34,614 nucleotides of DNA. Source: Pseudomonas sivasensis (GTDB lineage Bacteria > Pseudomonadota > Gammaproteobacteria > Pseudomonadales > Pseudomonadaceae). The stretch lies in contig NZ_JAAOWU010000031.1 in the NCBI RefSeq assembly GCF_013778505.1, positions 1 to 34,614 on the forward strand, read 5' to 3'. The notes beneath the pieces are model-generated. The model had not been told where the DNA came from. It was given only the letters and a program-made list of their open reading frames with translations, and made no database searches. Both the position numbers and the translations under genes were made by a program. Within the stretch, counting starts at the first letter, position 1. Each line of letters starts with the position of its first letter. Of the stretch, positions 8,295 through 17,967 are shown in pieces.

Positions 8295-9704
8295 TCATGC
8301 CTTGCGCCATGGTTTCAGCCACAGCCCCATCCCGAGCAATACCAAGGCACCGGCCAGGGTGCTCAGCCCCAGTTGCAGCCATACGCCTTCAAGACGAAAC
8401 AACACCAGCGCCGCCACGCCCAACACCAGCGCACTGAGTAGCCAGTGCCGGGCCCAGGGCAGGGCGCCGAGCAGTGTTTGGCGTTGCATCAGCAGCAGCG
8501 CGGTGCAGATCACTCCCGCCAGCGCGGCCAGTGGAATTCCTGCCAGGCCGAACACAAATGGCAAGACGCAGAGCAGCAACACGTTGACCAGGCTGCCGAG
8601 CAATTCGCAGCGCAGCGGCTGGCGCGTATCGCCGGCGGCGTAGGCGTAACGCGCGAGCAAGGCGTTCCAGGCGCCGAACACCAACGGCACGGCAAACCAC
8701 GCCAGCAGCAGCGGCAATGGTGAGTCAGACGATTGCTGGGGCAACAGCAGCGCCATCAGGCTTGGTGCGGCGGCTACCAGCCCGACGCCGGCGGGCAGCG
8801 TCAGCACGCTGGCGGTTTCCAGGCCGCGCTTGAGCAGGGCCAGGCGCGCATCGCCCTGACGTCGGCTCATCATGCCCAGCAGCACCTGATTGAGGCTCAT
8901 CAGCGCAATCAGCGGCAGGTTCATCAGCTTGCGGGCCAGGTTGACCCAGGTGACTGCGCCTTCGCCGAGCAGCGACGCTACGAGTCTTTCGATCAGCGCT
9001 AGGCCCTGGCTGGCTCCGTTGCTTATCAATAAGGGGCCGATGCGTTGGCCCAGCTCGCGTAACGGCGCGAAGCTCAGCTGCCAGCGCCACGGCCGCCAGC
9101 CTTGGCGCCACATCGGCGGCAGCAGCGCCAGAGGCATCAGCAGGCTGCCGGCGAGGCATGCCAGGGCCAGTGAGTGGGGTTGAGTCGCGGTGCCGGCGAG
9201 GGCGAGGTACGTCACTGGTGGCAGGTTGAACAGCAGCGACCCCAAGCCGGCCAGCACAAAACGCTCGCTGGCCTGCAATGGAATGCTGAACAGCGCATGC
9301 AGCATCAGCCCCGGTACGCACCAGGCGACGACCTGCAGGTTGCTGCTGGCCAACGCCGTCGCGGTGTCGGCCAACCCTGGGCCGAGCACTTGCACCAGCC
9401 ACGGCGCCAACAGCGTCAGCAGCAGACTGGTCACCAAGGCGATCAGCATCAAGGCCGGAAACAATACCGCCAGCCAGTCCAGCCGCTCGCCATCCTTGCG
9501 CGCCAGGTACAACGGCAACGCCGCCGCACTGAGCACACCGCCGGCCAAAGACATGCGCAGCGCCTCGGGCAAGAACAGCGCAATCAGGAACGCATCACTG
9601 CGCTCCCCCGCGCCCCACGCCGCGACCAGCAACCACTCACGGGCGAACCCCAGGCACAGGCCAAGCAGAGTCGCCAGGGTCAGCCATGCGGCGGAGCCCA
9701 GCAT
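8295..9704 (-). CDS. pslK: PslK, MurJ/MviN-like flippase
   Basis: A 469-residue integral membrane protein of the MOP flippase superfamily (MurJ/MviN branch) with about 12-14 hydrophobic segments. The start GSAAWLTLATLLGLCLGFAR and the following GAGERSDAFLIALFLPEALR resemble the MurJ N-terminus (FxxARE...G....DAF..A..LP..LR). It would move lipid-linked Psl repeat units across the inner membrane. Length is the same as I recall for P. aeruginosa PslK. Its ATG overlaps the pslJ stop by one base (TGATG), so translation is probably coupled. Confidence 0.9.
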   Translation of the reverse strand: MLGSAAWLTLATLLGLCLGFAREWLLVAAWGAGERSDAFLIALFLPEALRMSLAGGVLSAAALPLYLARKDGERLDWLAVLFPALMLIALVTSLLLTLLAPWLVQVLGPGLADTATALASSNLQVVAWCVPGLMLHALFSIPLQASERFVLAGLGSLLFNLPPVTYLALAGTATQPHSLALACLAGSLLMPLALLPPMWRQGWRPWRWQLSFAPLRELGQRIGPLLISNGASQGLALIERLVASLLGEGAVTWVNLARKLMNLPLIALMSLNQVLLGMMSRRQGDARLALLKRGLETASVLTLPAGVGLVAAAPSLMALLLPQQSSDSPLPLLLAWFAVPLVFGAWNALLARYAYAAGDTRQPLRCELLGSLVNVLLLCVLPFVFGLAGIPLAALAGVICTALLLMQRQTLLGALPWARHWLLSALVLGVAALVLFRLEGVWLQLGLSTLAGALVLLGMGLWLKPWRKA

Positions 9705-11137
9705 CAGGGCCGTGCGCCGCTGAACAGCGGTTTACGGTAGGTCACTGTCTTGACCTGCGGCAGGCGCGCCGGAAACAAGCGCCGCGCCTCCAGCACATTG
9801 ATGCCCACCATCAGCCAGAACAGCGCCACCATCACCACCGCAAAACTGAAGTAGTGGTCAAACAAGCCACTGACCAGCGCGGACAGAATCCCCGCCGTGG
9901 TACCCAGCCACAGGGCGTTGTCCTTGGTCAGGCGGATCGGACCTTTCTCTGGACGGGCTTCACGCCACCAGCGGACGGTCACCGCCACAAACAGCAGCAT
10001 GCCGACGAGGCCTATCTTGTAGATGTAGTTCAGCCACAGGTTGGAGATGCCCAGCAGACCAGTGCCCGGCACTGGCGGGTCGACCTTGAAGCCGATGCCC
10101 AGCGGATAGGCCGCCACGGCCTGCGGGAACATGCGGTATTCATCGAAACGCACTTCGGTACTGGCGTTGTTCGTAGAAAAAATCGTCGCCAGGCGATCCT
10201 GCAACGGTGGATAAGCCATCACCAGCGCTATCGTCAGCGCCGCTCCGATCATCAATAGGCGACCGGTGTACGGCACGCGCCGTGAGGCCATCCATATCAG
10301 CACCAGCGCCAGGCTGACCATCGCGCCACGGCTGCTGGCCAGCAGCAATGCCGCCGCTCCCAAACAGGCCACGCCCAAACCGAGTGCGCGTTTCCAGCCT
10401 TGTTCGGTCATGCCGAAGCAGAAGGCTAAAGGCAGCAGCAACGCCATGATCCCACCGATGGCATTCGGGTGCGTCCACGGCGAGCCCATGCGCGAAGACA
10501 TGGCCTCCAGACCAAATTTGAGCATGTCGAAATTGGCGTAGTTGAACAGGCCAAGAATCGGCGCGATCCCGGCCCCTGAGCGTGTGCGCACGAACACCCC
10601 GATGGACAACACCAACATCGCCAGGGTGCCGAGCAACAGTGCGATCACCAGGGATTCGCGGTGCTTTTGATCCACCAGCAATTTGGCCGCGAGGAACACC
10701 CCCGACAGGTTCAGCAACCAGCGCAGCCAGTTGGCCAAGCCGCTGCTGTCGGCGTGGGTGATAACCTGACCGACCATGAAGGGGAACGCACTGAACAGCA
10801 TCAGCCACAACAGCATTTGGTCGGTGGGCCGTCGGGTCAGGCTGGGCGCTTGGGGCAGGCTCGACAGGAAGCTGTGCCACAGGATCGCGCCCCAGGTGAG
10901 GGCCAGAATCGCCTCGCTCACCGTGGTGCGAATGCCCAGGTTAACCGTGGAATACGGCATGAACGTCGCCACGGCCGCAAACAGCAACAGGCCCCAGAAC
11001 GGAAAGCGCAGGATGGTCACCGCAGCCGCCAGACCGACCACGGCCAGAAACGCCTTGGCCGGCGACAGCAGCAAAGCCAGGGCGCCAAACAGCAGGCCGA
11101 AGAGTATCGCGACGAGGCTTGCCAGATTCACTCTCAC
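9704..11137 (-). CDS. pslJ: PslJ, O-antigen ligase/polymerase-like membrane protein
   Basis: A 477-residue polytopic protein of the Wzy/WaaL (O-antigen ligase) type. It has about ten transmembrane helices and a long periplasmic loop with the TxHPNAIGG-like segment (SPWTHPNAIGGIMALLLP) common in this family. It is the probable polymerase joining Psl repeat units in the periplasm. I choose the GTG at 11137, which overlaps the pslI stop by 4 nt (GTGA) and has GAGGAA 5 nt upstream. The longer ORF to 11203 would run deep into pslI and adds a non-membrane leader. The resulting length agrees with the P. aeruginosa protein. Confidence 0.88.
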   Translation of the reverse strand: MRVNLASLVAILFGLLFGALALLLSPAKAFLAVVGLAAAVTILRFPFWGLLLFAAVATFMPYSTVNLGIRTTVSEAILALTWGAILWHSFLSSLPQAPSLTRRPTDQMLLWLMLFSAFPFMVGQVITHADSSGLANWLRWLLNLSGVFLAAKLLVDQKHRESLVIALLLGTLAMLVLSIGVFVRTRSGAGIAPILGLFNYANFDMLKFGLEAMSSRMGSPWTHPNAIGGIMALLLPLAFCFGMTEQGWKRALGLGVACLGAAALLLASSRGAMVSLALVLIWMASRRVPYTGRLLMIGAALTIALVMAYPPLQDRLATIFSTNNASTEVRFDEYRMFPQAVAAYPLGIGFKVDPPVPGTGLLGISNLWLNYIYKIGLVGMLLFVAVTVRWWREARPEKGPIRLTKDNALWLGTTAGILSALVSGLFDHYFSFAVVMVALFWLMVGINVLEARRLFPARLPQVKTVTYRKPLFSGARP

Positions 11138-12237
11138 GTCAGTTCCTCGATCAGTTCGGCCAGGCGCCGGCGATAAGCGTGGTGGTTGAAGCGTTGCGCC
11201 CACTGGCGGCGTTGCTCGGGGGATTCTTCGTCGGGCTGCTCGCCCAGGCCTATCATCAATTGCGTCAGCGCCGGGCCATCGGTGGGCGAAAAGCGGGGGG
11301 CTGACGGTGGCGTGATTTCATCCAGTGATGTACCGCTGGCCACCGCCACGGGGGTGGCGACGCTCAAGGCTTCGATCACCGGCAGGCCAAACCCTTCGGC
11401 ATACGACGGCTGCCACAGGCGCGAGGCCCGGCGGTACAACGCGTGCAACTCAGCGTCCGACACACCGCTCAAGGCGCGAATACCTGGCAGTGTGCGCTGG
11501 GCTTCGGGCAAATGATCGAGGCTGCCTACCAATACGAGTTCCGGCACTGAGGGCGATTGGCGTCGCGCTTGCTGCCAGGCGTCCACCAGAAATGGCACGT
11601 TTTTGCGCAACTCGCGGGTGCCCACCAGCAACCAGTAACGCGCAGGCAACTGGCGCGTGCTGAAGTCGGCGGCCAGCTCGGAGAACCCATCGACCTGGTT
11701 GGGCAACACGCGAATCTTGCCCGCCGCCTTGGGGAACAGCCGCGCGGTTTCATCGGCGCTGTACTGCGACGGCGTCCAGACGCGGTCGGCGCTGTGCACC
11801 GCGTAGGCAATCGACAGGCGATCGCTGGTCTTGTAGATCAACGCCTTCAAGCGGTTGGCGTGGTAGTTGTTCAGGGTGATCTGAAACAGATCATGCAACA
11901 GCACGACGGTGCGCAGTCCTTGAGGCTTGGGTGGCAACGGCAGGCCCATATTGAAGGTGCTGATGTACAGATCGACATGGTGTTCGCGCAAGGCCCGCGG
12001 CAAGAAACCCGCCTCGAAACGCAGGCGATTCTGTGGCTGGTGCATGGCAGTCTTGGCGCAGCCCCAAGCCGGGCAATGGGCCCACAACCGGGTTTCATCG
12101 CCCAGGGGGGCCACGGTAAAGCGCTCGACCTCGATGTTCGGCAGCGTGTGCAGCGCACTCTCCAGCGCATACACCTGGCGGCTGATGCCCGATTGCGGCG
12201 AGGTGCCGACGGTGCGGTAATCCAGGCCTACACGCAT
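11134..12237 (-). CDS. pslI: PslI, glycosyltransferase (GT4)
   Basis: A 367-residue cytosolic GT-B glycosyltransferase. The N-terminus MRVGLDYRTVGTSPQSGISRQ holds a glycine-rich acceptor loop. The C-terminal half has the GT4 donor-site E-x7-E motif in EGFGLPVIEALSVATPVA, preceded by the strands LVGTRELRKNVPFLVDAW and LVLVGSLDHLP. It would add one sugar to the lipid-linked Psl repeat (mannose, glucose and rhamnose in P. aeruginosa); which one cannot be told here. It overlaps the end of pslH by 10 nt and pslJ by 4 nt. Confidence 0.9.
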   Translation of the reverse strand: MRVGLDYRTVGTSPQSGISRQVYALESALHTLPNIEVERFTVAPLGDETRLWAHCPAWGCAKTAMHQPQNRLRFEAGFLPRALREHHVDLYISTFNMGLPLPPKPQGLRTVVLLHDLFQITLNNYHANRLKALIYKTSDRLSIAYAVHSADRVWTPSQYSADETARLFPKAAGKIRVLPNQVDGFSELAADFSTRQLPARYWLLVGTRELRKNVPFLVDAWQQARRQSPSVPELVLVGSLDHLPEAQRTLPGIRALSGVSDAELHALYRRASRLWQPSYAEGFGLPVIEALSVATPVAVASGTSLDEITPPSAPRFSPTDGPALTQLMIGLGEQPDEESPEQRRQWAQRFNHHAYRRRLAELIEELT

Positions 12238-13445
12238 GCCGGCTCCTTTTGGTTCTGCGGCGCGAGGGTGGCGTACACCTGCTCCAACTGGCTGGCGGCG
12301 ACGCTCCAGTCATGGGCCCGACGCACGTAGGCGCGGCCAGCTTCACCCATGGGCGCGGCGGCGTCGGGGAATTGCAGCAGGCGTACCACCGCATCGGCCA
12401 GCTTGGTGGCGCTTTGTCCGCCGAGGTAGTCCAGGCCTTCCACCAAGTCCAGCCCGGATACACCTTGCTCGGTGCTGGCCAACGGCAGGCCGGCGGCCAG
12501 GGCTTCTAGCACCTTGAGTTTCGACCCGCCGCCGTGGCGCAACGGCGCCAGAAAGACCGAGCAGCTTGATTGCAGATTCAGCAGGTCGGGCACGAAACCT
12601 TGCCACTCGATGCGCGGGTCCTTCCAGCGCTCGCGCCAACTGCCCGGCATGCCGAAACCGCACACGCTCATGCGCGCATCCGGGCAGCGCGCCCAGACCT
12701 TGGGCAGGATTTCATCCAGCGCCCATTCGATGGCGTCCACGTTCGGCGCGTATTCATAGTTGCCCAGGAACAGCACGCGTCGGGTCGACGGGTCGGGACG
12801 GGCGGCGGCGAAGTGATCGCAGTCCACGCCATTGACCACCACCGGTACCGGTTTTCCGGCGATTTTTTCCAGGACCTGCGCGTCGCTGTCGGTGACGGCC
12901 ACCACCTGCGCGGCCTGGCGCATCACTCGGCGTTCCCAGCGGGTATAGCGCCATTGATCGTAGCGAATGAACGGCAGCGCCCAACGCGGCAAACGGTCGT
13001 AAGTGGCTGCGCCCAGGGCCGACTCCACATTGTGTTCGGTCAGCACAAACGGCTGTGACTTGCGCGCCAGTGCATCTTCGTAAGGCTGGAAGCTGTAGCT
13101 GTGCTCAATCTGCACCACGTCCCACTGCTCACCCAGCAACCAATTGAAAGTGTCCTGCAACTCGCCCGCCAAACCATTCACGCTGGCCAGCAGCGGGTAG
13201 GGCGCAAACAGCCCGGCCACCAGGGTCTTGAAACTGCGCAACGGGCGGCGCGGCAGGATGATCAACTGTTCGACAAACGCCTCCATCACCTGGCGGTCGG
13301 TGAGCGACACCGGGTGCTTGTCATGCAGCAGCAAGGTGATCTGGTGCCCACGCGCCGCAAGGCTGCGCAGCAAATGGAACTGACGCGTCTTGCCGCCGCT
13401 GGTGGCGGGCCAGGGCGAGTAGGGCAGGATCCATAAAATGCGCAT
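12228..13445 (-). CDS. pslH: PslH, glycosyltransferase (GT4)
   Basis: A 405-residue GT-B glycosyltransferase. The start MRILWILPYSPWPATSGGKTRQ carries the acceptor-site GG loop typical of GT4 enzymes. Donor-site elements are RVLFLGNYEYAPNVDAIEWAL (a GT4 motif in group 1 mannosyltransferases) and APLRHGGGSKLKVLEALAAGLP. It would build the Psl repeat unit on the cytosolic face. The ATG at 13445 is preferred over the in-frame start at 13463 because of the family N-terminus and a GTGAGG ribosome-binding site. It lies 8 nt after the pslG stop. Confidence 0.9.
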   Translation of the reverse strand: MRILWILPYSPWPATSGGKTRQFHLLRSLAARGHQITLLLHDKHPVSLTDRQVMEAFVEQLIILPRRPLRSFKTLVAGLFAPYPLLASVNGLAGELQDTFNWLLGEQWDVVQIEHSYSFQPYEDALARKSQPFVLTEHNVESALGAATYDRLPRWALPFIRYDQWRYTRWERRVMRQAAQVVAVTDSDAQVLEKIAGKPVPVVVNGVDCDHFAAARPDPSTRRVLFLGNYEYAPNVDAIEWALDEILPKVWARCPDARMSVCGFGMPGSWRERWKDPRIEWQGFVPDLLNLQSSCSVFLAPLRHGGGSKLKVLEALAAGLPLASTEQGVSGLDLVEGLDYLGGQSATKLADAVVRLLQFPDAAAPMGEAGRAYVRRAHDWSVAASQLEQVYATLAPQNQKEPACV

Positions 13446-13453
13446 CGCAGGCC

Positions 13454-14782
13454 TCACTCCCATAACAGTATTTGCAGGTTTGGCTTGACCGTGATGGTCA
13501 GTCCGTTGGTGCCGCTCACCGGGGTTTGCGTGCCGCGCAGCGGGTCATACAGGGTCGCGCTGGCCAATCCTGGCAAGTGAGCGTCACCGCCCTGTGCCGA
13601 CCAAAAAAACCATAACTTGCGACCATCCGTGCGGGTCCAGCCGATGCTGAACAGGCCATCGGGCAATTGGTCGGCGGTGGGTGGGTCGCCGGGGATTAGC
13701 TTCGGCCCGCTGACGTCGAGGAAGTTTTTCAGCGCGGTGTAGACCGGCTTGGGGTTAGTGTCGATGTCCAGCAAACCGTAGGACTGGTCACGCACGCTGG
13801 CGCGCTGGTCCAGATCGCTCAAGGTAAACAGGAAGATCTTGTCGTAATCCATCGCGCTCATCAGCGCCAGGCGGCGTACTACGTAATCGGCCTGGGCCTG
13901 TGGGGTGATGATGTCCTGGGCGTCTTTGGGGCCGGTGTAGGTCGACCAACCCCATTCGGTGCTCCACAGGGTCTGCACACCGCCGGTGCGCAAGGCTTGG
14001 TTGAGTGCGGTGGTCTTGGCGATAAAGTCCAGGTTGGCGGGGTCGTTGCCTTCGGGCAATTGGGTGTAGGGGTGGTAGGAGATGACGGTATTCAGGCTGG
14101 CCACGCCGAGTGCGCCGAGGGCATCGAACATGGTCTGGCCGTTAGGCATTTCGCTGAAGAACGCCATACCGGCTGCGACCACCGGTTTGCTCGGGCTCAT
14201 CGCTCGCAGCGCGGCGGCTGAGGTGGTCAGCAGCGTGGCGTAGCCGGCCGGATCGGCCACCGGACGCCAGAAGCCCAGCAGGTTAGGTTCATTCCACACT
14301 TGCCAGGCGTCCACGCTGGGGTAGCGCTGGGCGAGCAACGCCATGCGGTTGGCGAACACGTTCGGGTCCTTCGGCGGGTACTGGTCCTGATAGGGCGCAC
14401 CCGCCGGTGCCGTGGTGGCAAACGGCGCCGAGCCGACCAGGTAAAACACCGACTTGAGCTGGTTGTCCTGCAGCTTGCCCACCAGTTGGTCCAGGGTTGC
14501 CACTTGGTACTGGCCCTCTACGGGTTCCAACTGATCCCAATGCAGGTCCAGGCGCACCCACTCCAAACCCAGCGCCTTGAGACGGTCGATCTGCTTCTGA
14601 TAACGCTCGGGGCTGAACCATAGGAATTGCGCGTTCACCCCCAGGAAATCCTTCCATACCACCTCTTTGTTGCCCTTGAGCACATGGCTTTCTGCATCCG
14701 CCTGGCGCCCCCAAAAAAACGCAGTCAGGCCCAAGGCAGCGACCACGGCCAGGGTGGCGAAGTAGGTGCGTTTACGCGCCAT
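13454..14782 (-). CDS. pslG: PslG, Psl-specific endoglycosidase (GH39-like)
   Basis: A 442-residue glycoside hydrolase with an N-terminal membrane/signal segment (about 7-24) and a (beta/alpha)8 barrel. Catalytic glutamates are E165 in WQVWNEPNLLGFW (acid/base) and E276 in WSTEWGWS (nucleophile). With the start at 14782 these fall exactly on the numbers known for P. aeruginosa PslG, which supports that start. AGGAG lies 6 nt before it. PslG cleaves Psl in the periplasm and affects its release; purified enzyme disrupts Psl-dependent biofilms in P. aeruginosa. A C-terminal beta domain (about 370-442) follows the barrel. The gene overlaps pslF by 11 nt. Confidence 0.95.
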   Translation of the reverse strand: MARKRTYFATLAVVAALGLTAFFWGRQADAESHVLKGNKEVVWKDFLGVNAQFLWFSPERYQKQIDRLKALGLEWVRLDLHWDQLEPVEGQYQVATLDQLVGKLQDNQLKSVFYLVGSAPFATTAPAGAPYQDQYPPKDPNVFANRMALLAQRYPSVDAWQVWNEPNLLGFWRPVADPAGYATLLTTSAAALRAMSPSKPVVAAGMAFFSEMPNGQTMFDALGALGVASLNTVISYHPYTQLPEGNDPANLDFIAKTTALNQALRTGGVQTLWSTEWGWSTYTGPKDAQDIITPQAQADYVVRRLALMSAMDYDKIFLFTLSDLDQRASVRDQSYGLLDIDTNPKPVYTALKNFLDVSGPKLIPGDPPTADQLPDGLFSIGWTRTDGRKLWFFWSAQGGDAHLPGLASATLYDPLRGTQTPVSGTNGLTITVKPNLQILLWE

Positions 14783-15962
14783 GGCGAGCTCCTGAAATGG
14801 CGTCGCCAAACAGTGCGGCGAACTTCTGCGCGGTTAACGGCCACAAGCGCTCACGGCCGATTTCGCCGGCGCGTTCGGCCCAGTCCCGGGCCAACAGCGG
14901 TGTGCGCGCCAGGCGCAGCAGTTGCTCGCTGAGCGCGGCCACGTCGCCTTCGGGGTAGATGGCGCCGTTGCCGCTGGCGACTTCTTCGGCAAACGCCCGG
15001 GCATCCGAGGTAATCGCTCCGCGCCCGCATGCCGCCGCCCAGGACAACGCGCCGCTGGTGCCGCGCTGGCGCCCGAGCAGGCCGAGTTTTTTCGATTCAC
15101 GGTACGGCAGCACCATCACATGGTGCCCCTGAATGGTCTGGGCGATGTCGTCGGCCGGCAAGTTCAACCGCCAATCGATAGCGTCCGTCAGGCCGAGGTC
15201 GGCGATTTGGCTATTCAACTGCTCCAGGTAATTGCTGCCTGCGCCAAACGCCATTTCGGCGGCTGTGCCTCCGGCCAGGGTCAGGCGCACACGGTCTCGC
15301 AATTCAGGGGCTTGTTCGAACACGGCGGCCAGGGCCTGCAGCAGGTCCTCGATGCCTTTGCCCCGGTAGATAAAACCGAAGTACAGCAGGTGCAGCGTGT
15401 CCAGCGGCGGCAGCGGCACGGGTGGGATGGCCAGGTTGGCGTGGTTGATCACCGCGACTTTGCCCGCCGGCAGTTGCATGCGCTGGCTCAGGCATTGGGC
15501 GCCCAGGCGAGTGAGGGTGATCAGCCGCGTCAGGCCTTTAGCGACCTGACGCTCTTCACGCAGGGTCAGTGGGTCGGCCAGCACGACCGCCGCCTGGGGC
15601 AGCGGGCTCGGCAAACGGTCCAGCAGGTTCAACGGAAATGGCAACTGCTCGCGCCGCCACACGATCCGTTCCGGGTCATGCACGGTGGCGGTCAAGGGCA
15701 ATGCCGGGTAGGTCTTGCGCAGTTCACGCAGGGCCAGAAACTCCCCCAGCCGCCCGCCGCCCAGCTCGGCGTGGACCAGGTCCACACTCTGCCAGTCGAA
15801 TGCAGCGATAGCCTGCTTGATGGCCTCGCTGTTGCTCGCCACACCGGTCAACGGCGTCAGCACCGTTACGCCCAGGTGTTCCAATGCCGTGCGGAAATGG
15901 TTCGCGTAGTCGGCGATCCCGTTTTTTTCCGGCGGCAATGGGGCGAGCAGGGCGATGCGCAT
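14772..15962 (-). CDS. pslF: PslF, glycosyltransferase (GT4)
   Basis: A 396-residue GT-B glycosyltransferase. The N-terminal loop APLPPEKNGIADYA matches the acceptor-site pattern of GT4 enzymes, and the donor half begins LHLLYFGFIYRGKGIEDLLQAL. The late segment around SKKLGLLGRQRGTSGALSWAAACGR differs from the usual E-x7-E, which is also the form expected of PslF-type proteins. It would add a sugar to the lipid-linked Psl repeat. Its ATG shares one base with the pslE stop (TGATG), suggesting coupled translation. Confidence 0.9.
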   Translation of the reverse strand: MRIALLAPLPPEKNGIADYANHFRTALEHLGVTVLTPLTGVASNSEAIKQAIAAFDWQSVDLVHAELGGGRLGEFLALRELRKTYPALPLTATVHDPERIVWRREQLPFPLNLLDRLPSPLPQAAVVLADPLTLREERQVAKGLTRLITLTRLGAQCLSQRMQLPAGKVAVINHANLAIPPVPLPPLDTLHLLYFGFIYRGKGIEDLLQALAAVFEQAPELRDRVRLTLAGGTAAEMAFGAGSNYLEQLNSQIADLGLTDAIDWRLNLPADDIAQTIQGHHVMVLPYRESKKLGLLGRQRGTSGALSWAAACGRGAITSDARAFAEEVASGNGAIYPEGDVAALSEQLLRLARTPLLARDWAERAGEIGRERLWPLTAQKFAALFGDAISGARHGA

Positions 15963-17953
15963 CAGAACGCTCCCCGGTACTTGGCGATGAATTTAAGCAC
16001 CTTGGCCGGCACTTCGAACTTACGCCGGTTGATGATGATGCCGTCCACCTTGCCGAATGCCGTGTTGAGGATCGACAGCGCGTGCTCGACCACGGGCACC
16101 GTGCTGGTATTCGCTTCCACCACCAGGGCGATCAGGTCGGCGCGGCGCAGGTTGATAAACGCATCGCGGTTATCCAGCAGCGCCGACGCGTCCAGCAGCA
16201 CCACTTCGCCCGGCTTGGCAGGTTCAGCCCCGCCGACCCGCACGTTGATGCCGTTTTCCTGAAGCAACTGACGCAGGTGTTCCACCACAAAGGTCACCCC
16301 CTCGCCATGGCGCGCCGAGGTCAGCCCCAGCGTCATGCCTTGCTCGGCAATCCGCTCCAACTGCAGCAAACCGTACAGGCGGTAGATGCTCGCATTGAAC
16401 GCGTTGGTGCCTTGGGCGGTGCTGGTGTCCAACTCCGGCAGGGTCGTCCACAGTGGCAGGCCGAACTTGCGTTCCACCAAACCACCGTCGTGGATGCGCT
16501 GGTCGAGCAGGTAGCAAAGGTAGATCACAAGCAGGCCGACGACGATCGCAAACGGAATCGCCAACAGCAGCATCACCAGGGTTTTCGGGAAGATGCGGCC
16601 GGGGTTCAGGGTGGCTTCTTCGATCACCGCGATGTTGCTGATCTGGCTGTTATCCAGCTCACGGTCGATACGCGATTTTTCCAGGTTGTCCACGTACAAC
16701 GCGTAGTTGCGTTCGGCGGTGCTCAGCTCGCGGCCCAGGCGGGTCAACTCCGGTTCGATCTCCAGGGCTTGTTTGCGTTGAGCTTCAAGGTTGACCAGTT
16801 GCTTTTGCTGCTGGACCAGTTGAGTGCGCAGCGCCAGGTTGTTGCTCGTTTCATCCAGCAGCACGCGCTGCAAGTGGATTTCCAGCGTGTTGGGCGCACG
16901 ATTTTCCGAGCTCTGCACGGTGTTGCTTTCGCTGGAGACGTGGGCCTGCATCGCGCGGATCGACGCATCCAGGGCTTTGACCGGCGGCGCGTTATCCGTG
17001 TAGGTGCGCATCATGTCGGCCTTTTCCAGCAGCTTCTGGTTGAGCAGGCGACGCAAGTCCTGCTGCTGCGGGTTCAGTGCGATCTGGCGAACCGTGGTCA
17101 CTTCCTTGGGTTGGGTCTTGAGCTGCGTGCGAGTGCTCGCGATGGCGCTGTCGGAGGAGGCGATCAGGCGCGTGGTGTTGAACGTCTCGCCGCGCAATAC
17201 GTTGATGCGCTCGGACAAGTCTTCCAGGCGATCAGTGATGCTGGCCGCACCGATCTCATTCAGGTGTGTGAGGATCTGCTCCTTGTAGCCCTTGATCTCC
17301 GTGGCGCTGGTGGACACCTGACCTTCATAAAACACATACAAACTCTTGCGCCCCAGAGCCTGGGTACGTTCGTTGATGTAGGTCTCGACCCAATCCTTGA
17401 CCACCGCCTGGGCGATTTGCGGATCACCCCAGGTGAAGCTGATGTCCATCACCGTGGAACCGGCGGCGTGGCTCACTTCAAAGCTCTTTTCCAGGTTGGC
17501 GGCAAGGCGTTCCACCGGCGTGGTTTTTTCGATCACACCGACGCTTTCCAGCACCACGCGAATACCGTCGAACACCGCGCCGACGCCCTCCTTGACGGCG
17601 TGCTTGGTGCGCTTCCAGAAACCCTCCGGCGGCGGCGCATTGTTGATGACTTCCAGGTAGTGCTCGGCCACTGCACGCACGATAGGGCGCCCGGTCAGCA
17701 GGCGTTCTTCGTCGACAATCGGGTCGCGCTGGGTGCTGGGCATCACCAGCGCCTGACGATTACTGATCTCGATGGGCAGGGTCGAATCGCGGCCCGGTTT
17801 CACCAGCAGTCGAGCGGTGGATTCGTACTTGGCCGGCAGCAGGAACGCCCCCAGCAGTATGATCACCAACGCGGCAATGGCGGCCAGTTTGAACTCGCGC
17901 CGGAAGATGAAGAACAGGCGCAGCAGATCACGAAAAGAACGGATCTCGATCAT
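15962..17953 (-). CDS. pslE: PslE, Wzz-type polysaccharide co-polymerase
   Basis: A 663-residue inner-membrane protein. Domain order: Wzz domain with first membrane helix (about 24-42), long periplasmic coiled coil (about 190-440), second membrane helix (about 455-480), and a cytosolic tyrosine-kinase-like domain (about 500-663). The domain's P-loop is degenerate: TSARHGEGVT at 545-554 has Val553 where the Walker A Lys is expected. Asp-rich LLDAS resembles a Walker B remnant. It would control chain length and connect polymerisation to the export protein PslD. AGGAG precedes the ATG by ~10 nt. It follows pslD by 14 nt. Confidence 0.92.
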   Translation of the reverse strand: MIEIRSFRDLLRLFFIFRREFKLAAIAALVIILLGAFLLPAKYESTARLLVKPGRDSTLPIEISNRQALVMPSTQRDPIVDEERLLTGRPIVRAVAEHYLEVINNAPPPEGFWKRTKHAVKEGVGAVFDGIRVVLESVGVIEKTTPVERLAANLEKSFEVSHAAGSTVMDISFTWGDPQIAQAVVKDWVETYINERTQALGRKSLYVFYEGQVSTSATEIKGYKEQILTHLNEIGAASITDRLEDLSERINVLRGETFNTTRLIASSDSAIASTRTQLKTQPKEVTTVRQIALNPQQQDLRRLLNQKLLEKADMMRTYTDNAPPVKALDASIRAMQAHVSSESNTVQSSENRAPNTLEIHLQRVLLDETSNNLALRTQLVQQQKQLVNLEAQRKQALEIEPELTRLGRELSTAERNYALYVDNLEKSRIDRELDNSQISNIAVIEEATLNPGRIFPKTLVMLLLAIPFAIVVGLLVIYLCYLLDQRIHDGGLVERKFGLPLWTTLPELDTSTAQGTNAFNASIYRLYGLLQLERIAEQGMTLGLTSARHGEGVTFVVEHLRQLLQENGINVRVGGAEPAKPGEVVLLDASALLDNRDAFINLRRADLIALVVEANTSTVPVVEHALSILNTAFGKVDGIIINRRKFEVPAKVLKFIAKYRGAF

Positions 17954-17967
17954 AGGATGTCGCTCCT

